Assembly: GCA_000934385.1 (NCBI GenBank)
Contig: KN880510.1
Coordinates: 1 to 64,000, forward strand
Origin: Cylindrobasidium torrendii FP15055 ss-10
Taxonomy: Eukaryota > Basidiomycota > Agaricomycetes > Agaricales > Physalacriaceae
Length of the DNA stretch: 64,000 bases
Reading direction: 5' to 3'
Shown here: positions 21,654-32,000 of the stretch, piece after piece
Position numbering within the stretch: the first letter of the stretch is position 1
How the letters are laid out: every line of letters begins with the position of its first letter
The notes under the pieces: model-generated
Databases searched by the model: none
The model's input: the letters and a program-made list of their open reading frames with translations, nothing else
Told to the model about the DNA's origin: nothing
Program-made: the position numbers and the translations under genes

Positions 21654-23102
21654 TCAACTGACCCTTGCCGCGGCACTCGAAATACCCTTCATTTTCCTAC
21701 ACTCTTCGACCACATTCGCCCCACGCGGGCCATTCAGCACACCCGTCTCGTGGTACACTTTGAGATATCGCAAACAAGTCTCCTCCTTGAAGTCCGTATA
21801 GATTTTGCGATTGAACTTGCGCTGTACACCAACCATAAGCCCAAAATCGGTCCAGAAGATAGAGAAACCCACCTCGTTCTTTCGAATCGTCTGAGGATAC
21901 TTGTGGTTCTGATGAATCAAGAAATGGTCGGCCAATACATAGAAATCAATCCCTGACAGATACATCTCATACAAGCACGCCGCCTTGTTTCCTCCATATC
22001 CCACGAATCGCTCGTCACACCACGGCGGCCCGTCCGTCTTGAATATCACATATGGTTCGTATGCGGCTTGATACGCCGTCACCCGATACACCTCGCCAGG
22101 ATGCGCCTTGTAGAACTTGTGGTAATCTGTGCTGTTATGGCCGCCTGGCCAAGATGCATGGAATACGCCTATCTTTTTGGATTTCACTAATGAGATGAGT
22201 GACTGAGGCAATAGTGTCAGTCTAGAGCATTCGAGTGGGCAAGTTACGCACCTCTTTGTTATCAGGAAATTTCATGGGATCCGTCCCATCTTCATGCGAT
22301 GCATATTCGAACGCCGGTACAACGAATGCTGCCTGTCCTTCGTCCAGTAGCTCCATAAGAGGTCGGCTCTGCAAAATGGCTTTTCGGAATTCGGTGCATA
22401 GGTAAAAGTCCACATCGAGCATCATCACGTAGTCTGTCCGCGCGAAGAGTCGAGCGATATTGCGCCAAGTGTTGAATTGCCGGTCGAAAGAGTCTATGAC
22501 CAGATGTATGTCGACGTACTGCGACATGAGCGGCGACGATGCATAAGAGGCGTGGAGAGCGGCGAGGACGCCTTGAACATGTGCGGTATCGTTCATTATG
22601 TGCATTGTTACCGATATGGGGCCTGCGAATGCGTAAGAACAGGTCATACCTCTGAGGAGGAAAGATGACCTCGATAGCGCTCGACTAGACGTTCGAATAC
22701 ACGCAGACGGTTACTCGTGATTAGCGTAGTTATCGTTATATCTCGTCGGTCGTTATTTCTAGATGCGCGGTAGTAGTACGGGATGATTTCGCTCGGCGAG
22801 AACGACGAAGAGAAGGCTTTGGACATGAACGTAGCATCGAATTCGTCTTCGTAATTTCGGGGTCTTCGCTGATATGCCGCCCAGTCGGTGAATTTCGGTA
22901 CGCCAGGTTTATTAGACTGGTCGGATTCGACAGAGAGCGCATAGTATCGGTCAGGCAAGCTGATGAATTTGAGGATGTACGTTTGTAGCGGGGCGAGTAC
23001 CAGGGAGTGTGTTGTGAATGCGACTGCGGCGAGTATGTAGCATGCGGCGAGCAAGAACAAGAGCTCGGAAAGGCGGGACGCTGTTCTTCGGACTAGGTTC
23101 AT
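21654..23102 (-). CDS. GT49-like (LARGE-type) glycosyltransferase, type II membrane protein
   Basis: Exons 23102-22670, 22622-22252 and 22202-21654 (introns 47 and 49 nt) give 450 residues. A membrane anchor at about residues 13-36 (LLFLLAACYILAAVAFTTHSL) is followed by a lumenal domain. The block VLAALHASYASSPLMSQYVDIHLV and the metal-binding MMLDVDFYL (DxD type) match glycosyltransferase family 49, whose animal members include the LARGE glucuronyltransferase half and B4GAT1. A later EVYRVTAYQAAYEPYV, GYGGNKAACLYEM and ADHFLIHQNH complete the family pattern. Fungal members are abundant but their sugar and acceptor are unknown. A Golgi location is inferred. Confidence 0.8.
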
Positions 23103-23656
23103 GGCAGATGGAGGTCACCGTCAAGTGCAAAGGCGCGTCTCGATCGCGTTCAGTGTTGACGAGGCCAAACTTGACGATAACCTACTCATAGCATACCTAC
23201 GAATTGTGATGGAATAGCTGACCATTGCAAGACTGCACTCTGTCCCTTCTTATTCGCTTTGTACAACACGGTCAATCTTGAACCGCTGCTACCAACGGTC
23301 GAGAGCACGATATGGTCAGCGCTCATGCTACTAGAATACTAGCTCACTTTGCATGCCTTCACTCATGAACAATATGGCCGAGCTCAGGCCATTAATGTAC
23401 TACGACTTTGTACAAAAGCGATCTACAAAGTTGATCGTGATGCTTGTCCGTCTCCAGTGATGTCCCCGCTGCTTTCAACTAGAAATGGGCTGCCCAACTG
23501 CCAACGCCAACACGCGGCACGGAGGCTCCGGCAGCCACCTCGACCTCCAACGGACCCATCACGCGATTGATGATCCTTTAAGATCCCTCATACTTGGAGC
23601 TAGACCCAACCTTGTGTCTTGAACAACGTCTTACTCTTCTCCTTCACTCTCCTGAT
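23103..23656. other. divergent intergenic region
   Basis: This is the head-to-head promoter region between the GT49-like gene and the hydrolase-like gene. No exon is seen. Confidence 0.45.
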
Positions 23657-24778
23657 ATGCGTGTTGAATCCTACACCATTTCATTGACACCAAGTCTCGT
23701 CGCGACAGCCAAACGTTACCGCTCGTCGACCAGGCGCATACATGCAGGCACACCGGGCTGGGTCTTGATCTTTGCGCACGGCGCTGGACTCTGTACGTCA
23801 ACTCCACTGCTTCCACTTTCCCGGCGACAAATCAACTCGACCTCCAGATAAAGAGTACTTTGAACCCCTCCTCAAGCGTCTCTTCGAGCTGGACGATGCG
23901 AAAGACTGCGCTGGGCAGATCGTCGAGGCATGGGCGATTGACGCCGCCTCCCATGGCGCTGCAGCGGAACTTAACGACGGCGACATAAGCAAGGATACAT
24001 TCAAACACAGTACGTCTTCCCGCATAGATCGACACCACCCTTCCAAAACCAAATCCTCTCAAAGCCTGATTCTCAACCCTGTGCAGCCCCGGTGGACTAT
24101 GCTGGTGCCATATCCGCCCTCCGCACCTCCATATTCTTCGGTGACCCAGAGCTCCAGCGTGTGGTACTTATTGGAGACAGAGAAGGCGCCGCCGCTGCCC
24201 TCTTTACCCCAGATTACTTTTCTCCGGACGAACCACTCCCAATCGAGCACATCGTCCTCCTTGACCCGTTCCTCTCTTCGCCTGTGAATACCTCAGAGGA
24301 ATGGCCAAATCGCGACGCAGCGAGAAAGCATTTCGCTCGGGTTTTCTCGCCGGACCATTTGGAGAACTTCCTGGTGCGTTTATGTATGGCCTGCGGTAAG
24401 ATCGTACTGATTTGGCTGTAGAAGAACGCGCTGGTGAGAACGGAAACGGGGTCAATCAAGTCACACGCGTCATTGCGTTCGCAAGAGCAACTACGCGACA
24501 GGAAGTACCGTGACTGGAGCTCTATGGTTATCCCTTTGAACGTGGGCTCGCACTTGCTCGTCCACAGTAAACCGCTTGACGAAGAAATGTGCGTGATAAT
24601 TTCTCAACGTGCTTGTTATCTCATGCTTTGGACCAGCGCTCAATTCCGTCAACCTCTGACTTCAGTCACAGTGAATCCCAATACCGCCGATGCCATCTAC
24701 AACATTCTCACCGACGCATCGCATGATATTGCTGAGCGCGTCTTCACCGCGAAGAATCGATTCGAGAATAAACTGTAG
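23657..24778 (+). CDS. alpha/beta-hydrolase-fold protein lacking the nucleophile serine
   Basis: Exons 23657-23792, 23848-24009, 24087-24373, 24422-24588 and 24637-24778 give 297 residues. The fold is recognisable: the oxyanion-region FAHGAGLYKEYFEPL, the AWAIDAASHGAAAELN strand and loop, the strand-elbow VVLIGDREGAAAAL, then LLDPFL, and a late strand ending LVHSKPL. In active members the elbow reads GxSxG; here it is GDREG, so the nucleophile Ser is replaced by Arg. This protein is therefore probably not a conventional esterase and may be a pseudoenzyme or binding protein. It is soluble with no signal peptide. The ATG at 23657 is the first in frame; the longer frame begins on TTG. Confidence 0.75.
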
Positions 24779-25031
24779 CAGGCGGCACAGTCGACTGCAC
24801 CGAGAGAAGGAGACAGTCGACTATAGTGGATGCATAGTCAATAAACAAATCGAGTTAGTTATTACACGAATAGAGTTACAGGTTTAACCGTTACGAAGGC
24901 CCTGGCCTACTAGGAAATGGATGGGTTAGTAAATAGAAAAAGTAAAGACTGTGGGTCGCTCGTCCAAGCACAATGGACGATGCGATGGGTATAAATTTCC
25001 GAATATAAGATCGCTTCAGCTAGCACCGAAA

Positions 25032-26505
25032 TCAGTGCCGTCTGCGGGCACTCCAATGCCTTGACGGTGCTACCTCCCTCTTGGTCGCCTCGGACCCCGA
25101 ACGCACGCATGTGCCAGCCAAGACGCAATCCCTCCACGCGCTGTACATCATGACCACAAACGACTCTCCCTCAGGACTGAGGTCGACGGCCCCGCCTCCC
25201 CAGGCCAGAGGGTCAATAGCCGGACTCGCCGCTCCCTCCGCACTCACTATCCACGCGCCTGTCTCCTTGTTCTGCCCGTTCAAAGTCTCCCGTATCCCGT
25301 CCGCCCACTGCACATAGGAGTCGCCAAGCTCACCAGCCAGACGGTAAATCACACTTGCAAAAAGCGCCGACCCAGAAATTTCTCCAAACTGGTTCTCGTC
25401 GTCCAAATAGTTGCGTACGAGCCCGTTGGTGTCAAGGCCTGCTGCCTGCACGCCATCGAGAATTTCCTTGATCCAGGAAACGAGGTCGGCGTCTGCGCTA
25501 TCCCACCAGGCTGCGTCTTGTCCTTCCCAGTTGCGTACGCCCGAGGCACGGATGGTGAAGAGAACACGGACCATACCAGCTGCGGCCCAGCCGTTTCCTG
25601 TCGACCATTGACCAGGGTCATAGCTCTGGGTGCCTATGATATGTGACCATGGCCCAGTGCCAGCAGTTTGCAGGACCTCGCGATAGAGTTTGCACTGGTT
25701 GTAGCCTTCGTAAACATACGACGAGTCGTTCGTCTCTGCGCCGTAGAACGCTAGCACGGGAGGAGCCATATACATAAAATCGGCCCTACGCATTATCAGA
25801 GCTTGCTGCAGTCAGGTTCAGACCGATATCACGCACCAGAGCTCAGCGGTATCTGAACGATGGCTGATGGCACCGTTGGCATACCTTGGCGCCTGGGTCA
25901 TAAGGTAGTCGATGGTGTTCTGCGTTCCCTTGGTGTACGCCTTCTCAGCCGCGTGGATCAGTACCAAAAACTGATGACTGGCGAAAAACGCCGCACCTCG
26001 AGCCCAGTTGTCTTGCCAATCATCCAGGCAATAACGCCTAGACTGGCGGGATCCCCTGTGCTGCCCTGGCCAGCACAGAGCGAGTCGACACCACCAGCAT
26101 CGTTGAGAGTGATCCACTCGAATGCTGCCTGCGCAGCTGGATTCTATAACGATATTCGTGTGAATGGATGCGTACGTGATACGCCAGAATACATACCGTT
26201 GCGATGTCGATGGCACTGTTCCAGCCCGACTTCATCCCGAAAACCGTTGCCCAAGGTGTGTGCAGTTCTAGCAATGCCATCGTTGCCGCGCCATACTCCC
26301 AAGAGTGTGTTGGTGCGGATGCACAGAGCGACGCCGCGCCTGATATGTTGAAGCCGCCGCCGGTCGAAAGCGAAAGGCGGGCATCTTCAGATGTCTCGAG
26401 AAGGGAGAAGGAGGTTGTGCCAGTGGTCGAGAAGGGGAATGCCTCAAAGGCGGACCCAGCGGTCGATGAGGTGAGTATCTTGGCGAGTGTGCTCAGAGCA
26501 CTCAT
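25032..26505 (-). CDS. six-hairpin glycosidase (GH105-like)
   Basis: Exons 26505-26197, 26143-25997, 25943-25837 and 25785-25032 give 438 residues. Introns of 53, 53 and 51 nt fix three frame changes. The (alpha/alpha)6 barrel signature segments are SWEYGAATMALLEL, GDPASLGVIAWM, GAISHRSDTAELWADFMYMAPPVLAFYG, GPWSHIIG, and QWSTGNGWAAAGMVRVL. These fit fungal proteins annotated as six-hairpin glycosidases near GH88/GH105, which act on unsaturated uronyl oligosaccharides from pectin or related polymers. The exact substrate is inferred. A normal signal peptide is not visible at the ATG at 26505, which is odd for this class; a missed 5' exon in 26506-26900 is possible. Confidence 0.7.
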
Positions 26506-28066
26506 TTTGAAGAATACTGTCAAATACACAACAAGCGCAGGGAGTCTTGACCTATCGCGCTAGGAAGAGAGAGAAACAACAAAACAGCAAAAGAATGTCG
26601 GTCGGGTCGGGTCTCGCAGAATGGAAGTAAGAGGAAAGGAATGGTAGAGACCAGCTCAAGTGCTCGCGGAGAGATTTTCGGGCTTGGCGGGAGGAGGGAA
26701 AAAAGATATCGATGCTGTATCACGCAACGGTGCCTTGTGCGTATCAACTCATTTCGGATACCGCCTCTTGAGCTTGAGCCGCAGCGCGACTGGTCCGTCA
26801 ACTCGCCTTTATGTCGCGACAGCGCCCAGCGAAAAGACACTGACCGATAGGAGCATGAACTGGGCGTGCTTTTCCTCGTCTTCAACCTCAGTGCGCTCAC
26901 ATGCAGATTGGAAATTTGTTTCCAAGAGGGGACTCACATGCAACTATGTATCCCTAGGGCCAAGATCACCACCACCAAGTATTGTGGCTCTGTTGTGGCT
27001 TACTCGATAGCACGCTGGAAACACCAAGACCAATTAGCCCAACCATGCAGACGAGAACCGACCATATATACGGAGCCTTGTTTCGTAGTTAGGAGGTAAG
27101 GAAATATGAATGAAAATACGAGGATAACTCGACTGAGTTTTTGTTGCATAGATTGTAGGCCAAAAATCGACTTTGGCAAGACTGAGGCTTTCGACGACTG
27201 GTGGAGCGGACGGCCCAGATGCGCGTGGCTTGATCCGCTGTTTGTGATCCGCCATTGTGTGATGTCAGACGATCGGTGCGCCACTTTTGCCCTCCTTTTG
27301 TTCCAGGTTGTCTCATGGCCGGGAAGGTCTGGATTTGGCAGAGTCGAGGCCGTCGACTCTCTCGAGGGAGCCCGTGCTATGAAAGCGAACCAGGTGCACA
27401 ACGGCTGGAACAAGGAACTGGAATGCTATTCCCCGCGATTGGATTGGCTCGGCTGGTGGGGTCTCACAAACGATGTGAAGGAGACGACAGTGAGAGGATA
27501 GGCCTTGTCTGTCGTACTAGACAGTAGTCGAGTGCGGGGACACTGTATGATTTGCCTTGGGCAGGTTATTGGACGGAGACAAGTCTAGCAAATCCGATAC
27601 TTATCGATATCTCTGACCTCGGGGTCTCGTGCAGCTGTGCACGGGAGATGGACATAAACGTACAAGCCTGACCGTGGCCTGCAAGTGGCCTGAGCAGAGT
27701 CCAGGAGCTGCTAGGCCCTGGGCATTGTCATTGTGGGGTAGCTAGCTCCATCTGGTATCTTCCTGCGTTCAAAGCTCTCAAAGTACGCTCGAGGACGGCC
27801 AGCGCCACGGCCGCGTACCTCAGGCCTGTTGAGCTCAATTGGAGGGGCTTGCATTCTCCCTGTTTTCTCCCTTTCCGAAAGCGACAAACTGCGGTGAGAC
27901 CCATTGATGCAAATCCACGTGCCAGGTACTGCTCCCGATAAATTGTACATGCTTTTTATAATTGGACAAACTTTGCCCTTCGCCGCTTCCTGTTTCTCCC
28001 TTTCTCTCCCACTACGGCCACATTTGAGAAACGGCAGGGCTTCCACTTCTTTTAACGACACACGCT
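26506..28066. other. 1.5-kb divergent intergenic region
   Basis: This lies head-to-head between the glycosidase and the UBL3-like gene. I see no convincing exon. A minus-strand frame ending near 26520 encodes a hydrophobic stretch (LLFLSLPSAIG) that could be a signal-peptide exon of the glycosidase, but I found no ATG and splice pair to prove it. The plus-strand frames at 27106-27527 show no domain. Confidence 0.4.
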
Positions 28067-28833
28067 ATGGCCTCCACCCTACACGATAGACTGGTTATGC
28101 GCGAAACAAATAATGCCCTTCCGTCTCGACCACAGACTGCAGTCACCTTCGGCACACCAGGGAACTCGACAACACATCTTGGCCTGCCTCGAGCAGAGTC
28201 ATATGCACGAGATGGTGCGTTGAATGTATTCCGGACAATATACTGTTTTCTAACAACTTGGCGAAAAAAAAGGCATCTATAGCCAATGTGCAAGTGCGAG
28301 GACGAGCTTCACGCGCGTCGACTCACTGCAGGACGAAAACTATACCCCAGACGACATCGAATCTACCCAAGACTTCTCCCGCACTCCTCAGGTCGCCATT
28401 ACATTCCTACTCATATCCGGCCGCAAACGAGCGATGACCTTTGACGCCGAGACCACTGTCGGCCGCGTAAAGGAGCTTGTCTGGGACGATTGGACAGCAG
28501 AGGGTTCGCCAGCATCAACGCTTCAGTCAACTCTAATTCACAAATCATTGTAGAATCCGCAGGCGAGCGACCAGTCGCACCATCATCCATTCGTCTCCTC
28601 CACCTCGGCAAGGACCTTGCAGACAACGCAATGCTCAAGGGTGCGCATATCCCACTCAACCATGTCTTCACACGAACCCTAACGAACTATCTCCAGATGT
28701 CCCCTTCCCCATTGATGGTCCCGCTACCATCGTCCACATGTCCATCCGGCCACCTGGTGCACTCCCTGCCAGTGTCAAAACCGGGACAACTACCGACGAC
28801 AAACTCTGTGGCTGCAGCTGCATCATATGTTGA
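28067..28833 (+). CDS. membrane-anchored ubiquitin-fold protein (UBL3/MUB-like)
   Basis: Exons 28067-28214, 28273-28503, 28554-28640 and 28697-28833 give 200 residues. After an N-terminal extension of about 95 residues comes a ubiquitin-like domain: VAITFLLISGRKRAMTF, TTVGRVKELVWDDW, IRLLHLGKDLADNAML, and TIVHMSIRP. The chain ends CGCSCIIC. CIIC is a CaaX box for prenylation, and the preceding cysteines suit palmitoylation, as in animal UBL3 and plant MUB proteins. There is no C-terminal diglycine, so it should not be conjugated like ubiquitin. By analogy it sits on the plasma membrane and recruits E2 enzymes or sorts proteins. The stop lies tail-to-tail, 220 bp from the stop of the next gene. 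Confidence 0.85.
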
Positions 28834-29052
28834 TGCTCCTACATTCACCACTCATCATCATCATACAAACACCCTCTTCGCGCGATACCCAATGGGACAG
28901 AAGAGGTGGCGGGGTCGCGTCCACTAGCGGGCGCAGGGCATTGCAGCATATCATGACACGCTTTCGATAGCTTTCGATATTTTCCACTTTCTTTCTCTTC
29001 AACAACTTATTTTGGCTCCACAAAGCTACTCCGATTTCCCGCGCGCTTCAAG

Positions 29053-32000
29053 TCAAGAAAACCTCCAAGGGTTCAACGGCACACCGCTATGAGACTATTG
29101 TTGATCGCAAAGACGATGCCGACGCCGGTACAGATGCAAGTTCAAGCACTGTCGGGGCATTCTGTTCAGCGGCAGACGACGGACTCGCCAGAAAGAACAC
29201 TCACACATCCCACCCCCGCTACGCTTCATGTGGTACTGCCAGCATTGGTCAATACAACCAACCATGCGCAGTCCAGAACATCGAACATAGAACTCACCTC
29301 GAAGTCGTCGCCTGAGAGGAACAGAACATCCCCATGGACCATGCCCACCACATAGTCAGGCGGTGTCTGGATCCCGTTCTGCTCATTTGACGATTGTATT
29401 GAGCCTCGCAATTGAGCCTTGTTCGTGACCCCACTTAGCGTGAGTGTTAGTGCACTTCCTAGGCATGCAAGCACTACCGGTCGGCCTTGGGCAGCTAATC
29501 GACGCGATACCTTCATAAGACAGATGAGTGCCCAGTACCCACCCATCCGATTTAATGGCCGGACGCACCCTCCGCTTGCTCTCTTTCCACCATGCCAAGA
29601 CCTTGAGGGTCACGAACGAATCCTGTACGGCTGCTTCACCATACGTCTCGATGACATCCTCAACCCAGGCCACCGCATCCTTAACACTCTTCGGAAGAAT
29701 CTCCATCTCTAGCGTAAAGTAATTGCGGTAATCATATTCTATACCACATTAGTAGGCTAAACAAACGCTGCAAAACCGGACGTACCATGGAATTCCAATA
29801 CAACCTCGCGCTGTAAATCTCTCCAGACGACATCCGCATCCTCCTGCAGCGTGGGTATGTTCCCAGTAAAGATGTGGTGAATAGACATCTTTGTCCCTTC
29901 ACGAGCGTATTCGAATGTCTTCATTCCGTCGTCCCAGCAAGTTTCTGCAGCTCCCGGGGAGTATGGGTGAGGTTTCGCGGTCGGCAGTTTGTCTTGAGGA
30001 TTGCGGACGACGTCCGACAGAACCAAAGGTGATAGCGCGTCAGGAGTGTGTTTCTGCGGCTCTCTCAGCATCCTGGACCACAGCTATCCCGAAGGTAACT
30101 TACCCCACAAAACGAACTTGAACATTTGAGATGCCTAAAGGTCGTCTGCATGTTCACCTTGCCGCACCTCGCACAGTGCCAGGCCAGCTTTTCCGCCCGT
30201 CTGTCGCCATAAAAGCTCGGGGGCAGGACATCTGACTCAACGTCGGCGCCTTGTCCTTCCTGTGCGTCAACACCGTCCCACCATGGTCTCTCCTCGTTCT
30301 CGTCGGCCTTCCACTTCAAGTGGAAACACCACTCATGCGTGTCCAATTCCTCGACCTTGTCCTCTATCGAAACGATTTCGAACCACCCCAGCACCACCGG
30401 CCCAATCTCCTTCCCAACACCCAAGCCAGCGTCGCGCGGATCGGAAACAACGAGTATGGGAAGACCGACATCTGAAGCTTCAAATAACGAAGCGAGCTCG
30501 GGAGGACGGTGAGCCCGTTTGCATGGTGCTTCGTATGCTTGTTCTTGCTTCGGCAATGTAGGTATGCTGTATGGACCGCTGTTCTCGTCTTTGACCTCCG
30601 GCAATGGCAGCAGCGTGGAAAGGTCTTGTGCAGAAACCCCAAACGGTTTAGCAGGCTCGAAAGGCTGACGCATTGGTGATTGCGACGGCAACATATACGC
30701 GAGCGAGTGGCTTGTCACAGATCCAGGCGGGAATGCATTGGGTGGGTAGGGATAAAAGTTTCCAGGCTGCACAATTTGCAGAGACGGTGCGAGTTCCCAT
30801 GAGTCCATTGGTCGGCGATAACCTCTCCTTCTATAGAGTGATCAACAAAACACATCTCACTTTGGAGGCAGCATGCTTACACATAAAGCTTCCAGCCTAC
30901 ATTGGACTGGCCCAATTCTTGATCTTTCTCAAGCTTGATGCCATGCTCGTTCCCAACGACCACAATTGGATGTCCCAATAGGCTGTCGGTGATCCCTTCC
31001 CCAATCCTACAAAAGCCCGATGTTCGCATATCTGCCCAACTGGAGAACCAGTGTCGCGGGTTCCTCGCTGAGTTTACGGTAGGTTGACATGCGGATTGCT
31101 TTGCATATGGGCGAACAAACCACCCTGGCCTGTGCATGGGAACATCCAGTTCGGATTTGCGTCGCTTCGTCTTCTTCGTCGATGAAAACAAGTCAATAGT
31201 CGCTGGACGCTTCAGAGGCGCCGAAATAACCTCCCACTGATGCAAAAGGCCTACGTGGATTAGCACTTAGGGACACCAGCACCAATGTCAAGGTTACACG
31301 AACACAAAATTGGCACGAGAAAATGGGAGGCGTCACGTACCAAGTGGAGTACTTCCCATCATGTCTTCCTCCGTCTTCAACTTGTCCTCCCCGATGTTGA
31401 AAGTACGACATGGTGGACTTTCCCTCTTCAACCGAGATACTTCGGTCACGGACATCGAGAGCTCTGGTGGGATCTCCTCTTCCTTCGCTCGTCGAACATC
31501 GGGGTATGTCTGCCCTAGTGAAGGATCTAGAGGTACGTCCTCGGGTATCGTGTCATGCGAAAACAACATCGAAGCAGCAGTCGACTGAGCCTTTCGTGAA
31601 GTCGTGTCAACGACCTGGTCATTCAAGAGTGATGTAGGCGTATGCCTTTGGTCACACTCGGGAGCCTGTGTTTCGACCAAATCTGTTCCCATCTCCGACA
31701 TTCCAGCGTCTCCCGCTGCCTTTTCGACATGCGTGTTCATATCTTCACGAGTAACAAATTTTGCTGACGGTTCGACTGGCACATCCAAAGTCAGATCCTC
31801 CACCACTGTGACTTCAGCTACTAATGCGCTCGAAGGCAGCGAAACTTGAGGAGCTGCCTCTTGCTTCACGGGCGAAGGCGGTATCTCCACAACATCGGGA
31901 GGTTCCGTCTTCGGCACTGCTAACATTCGGTTCATTAGTTCGTTATTTGGAAATAGCGAGGATGAATTTCTCACGCAATGGGCGCCTCTTGAGGCCAAGG

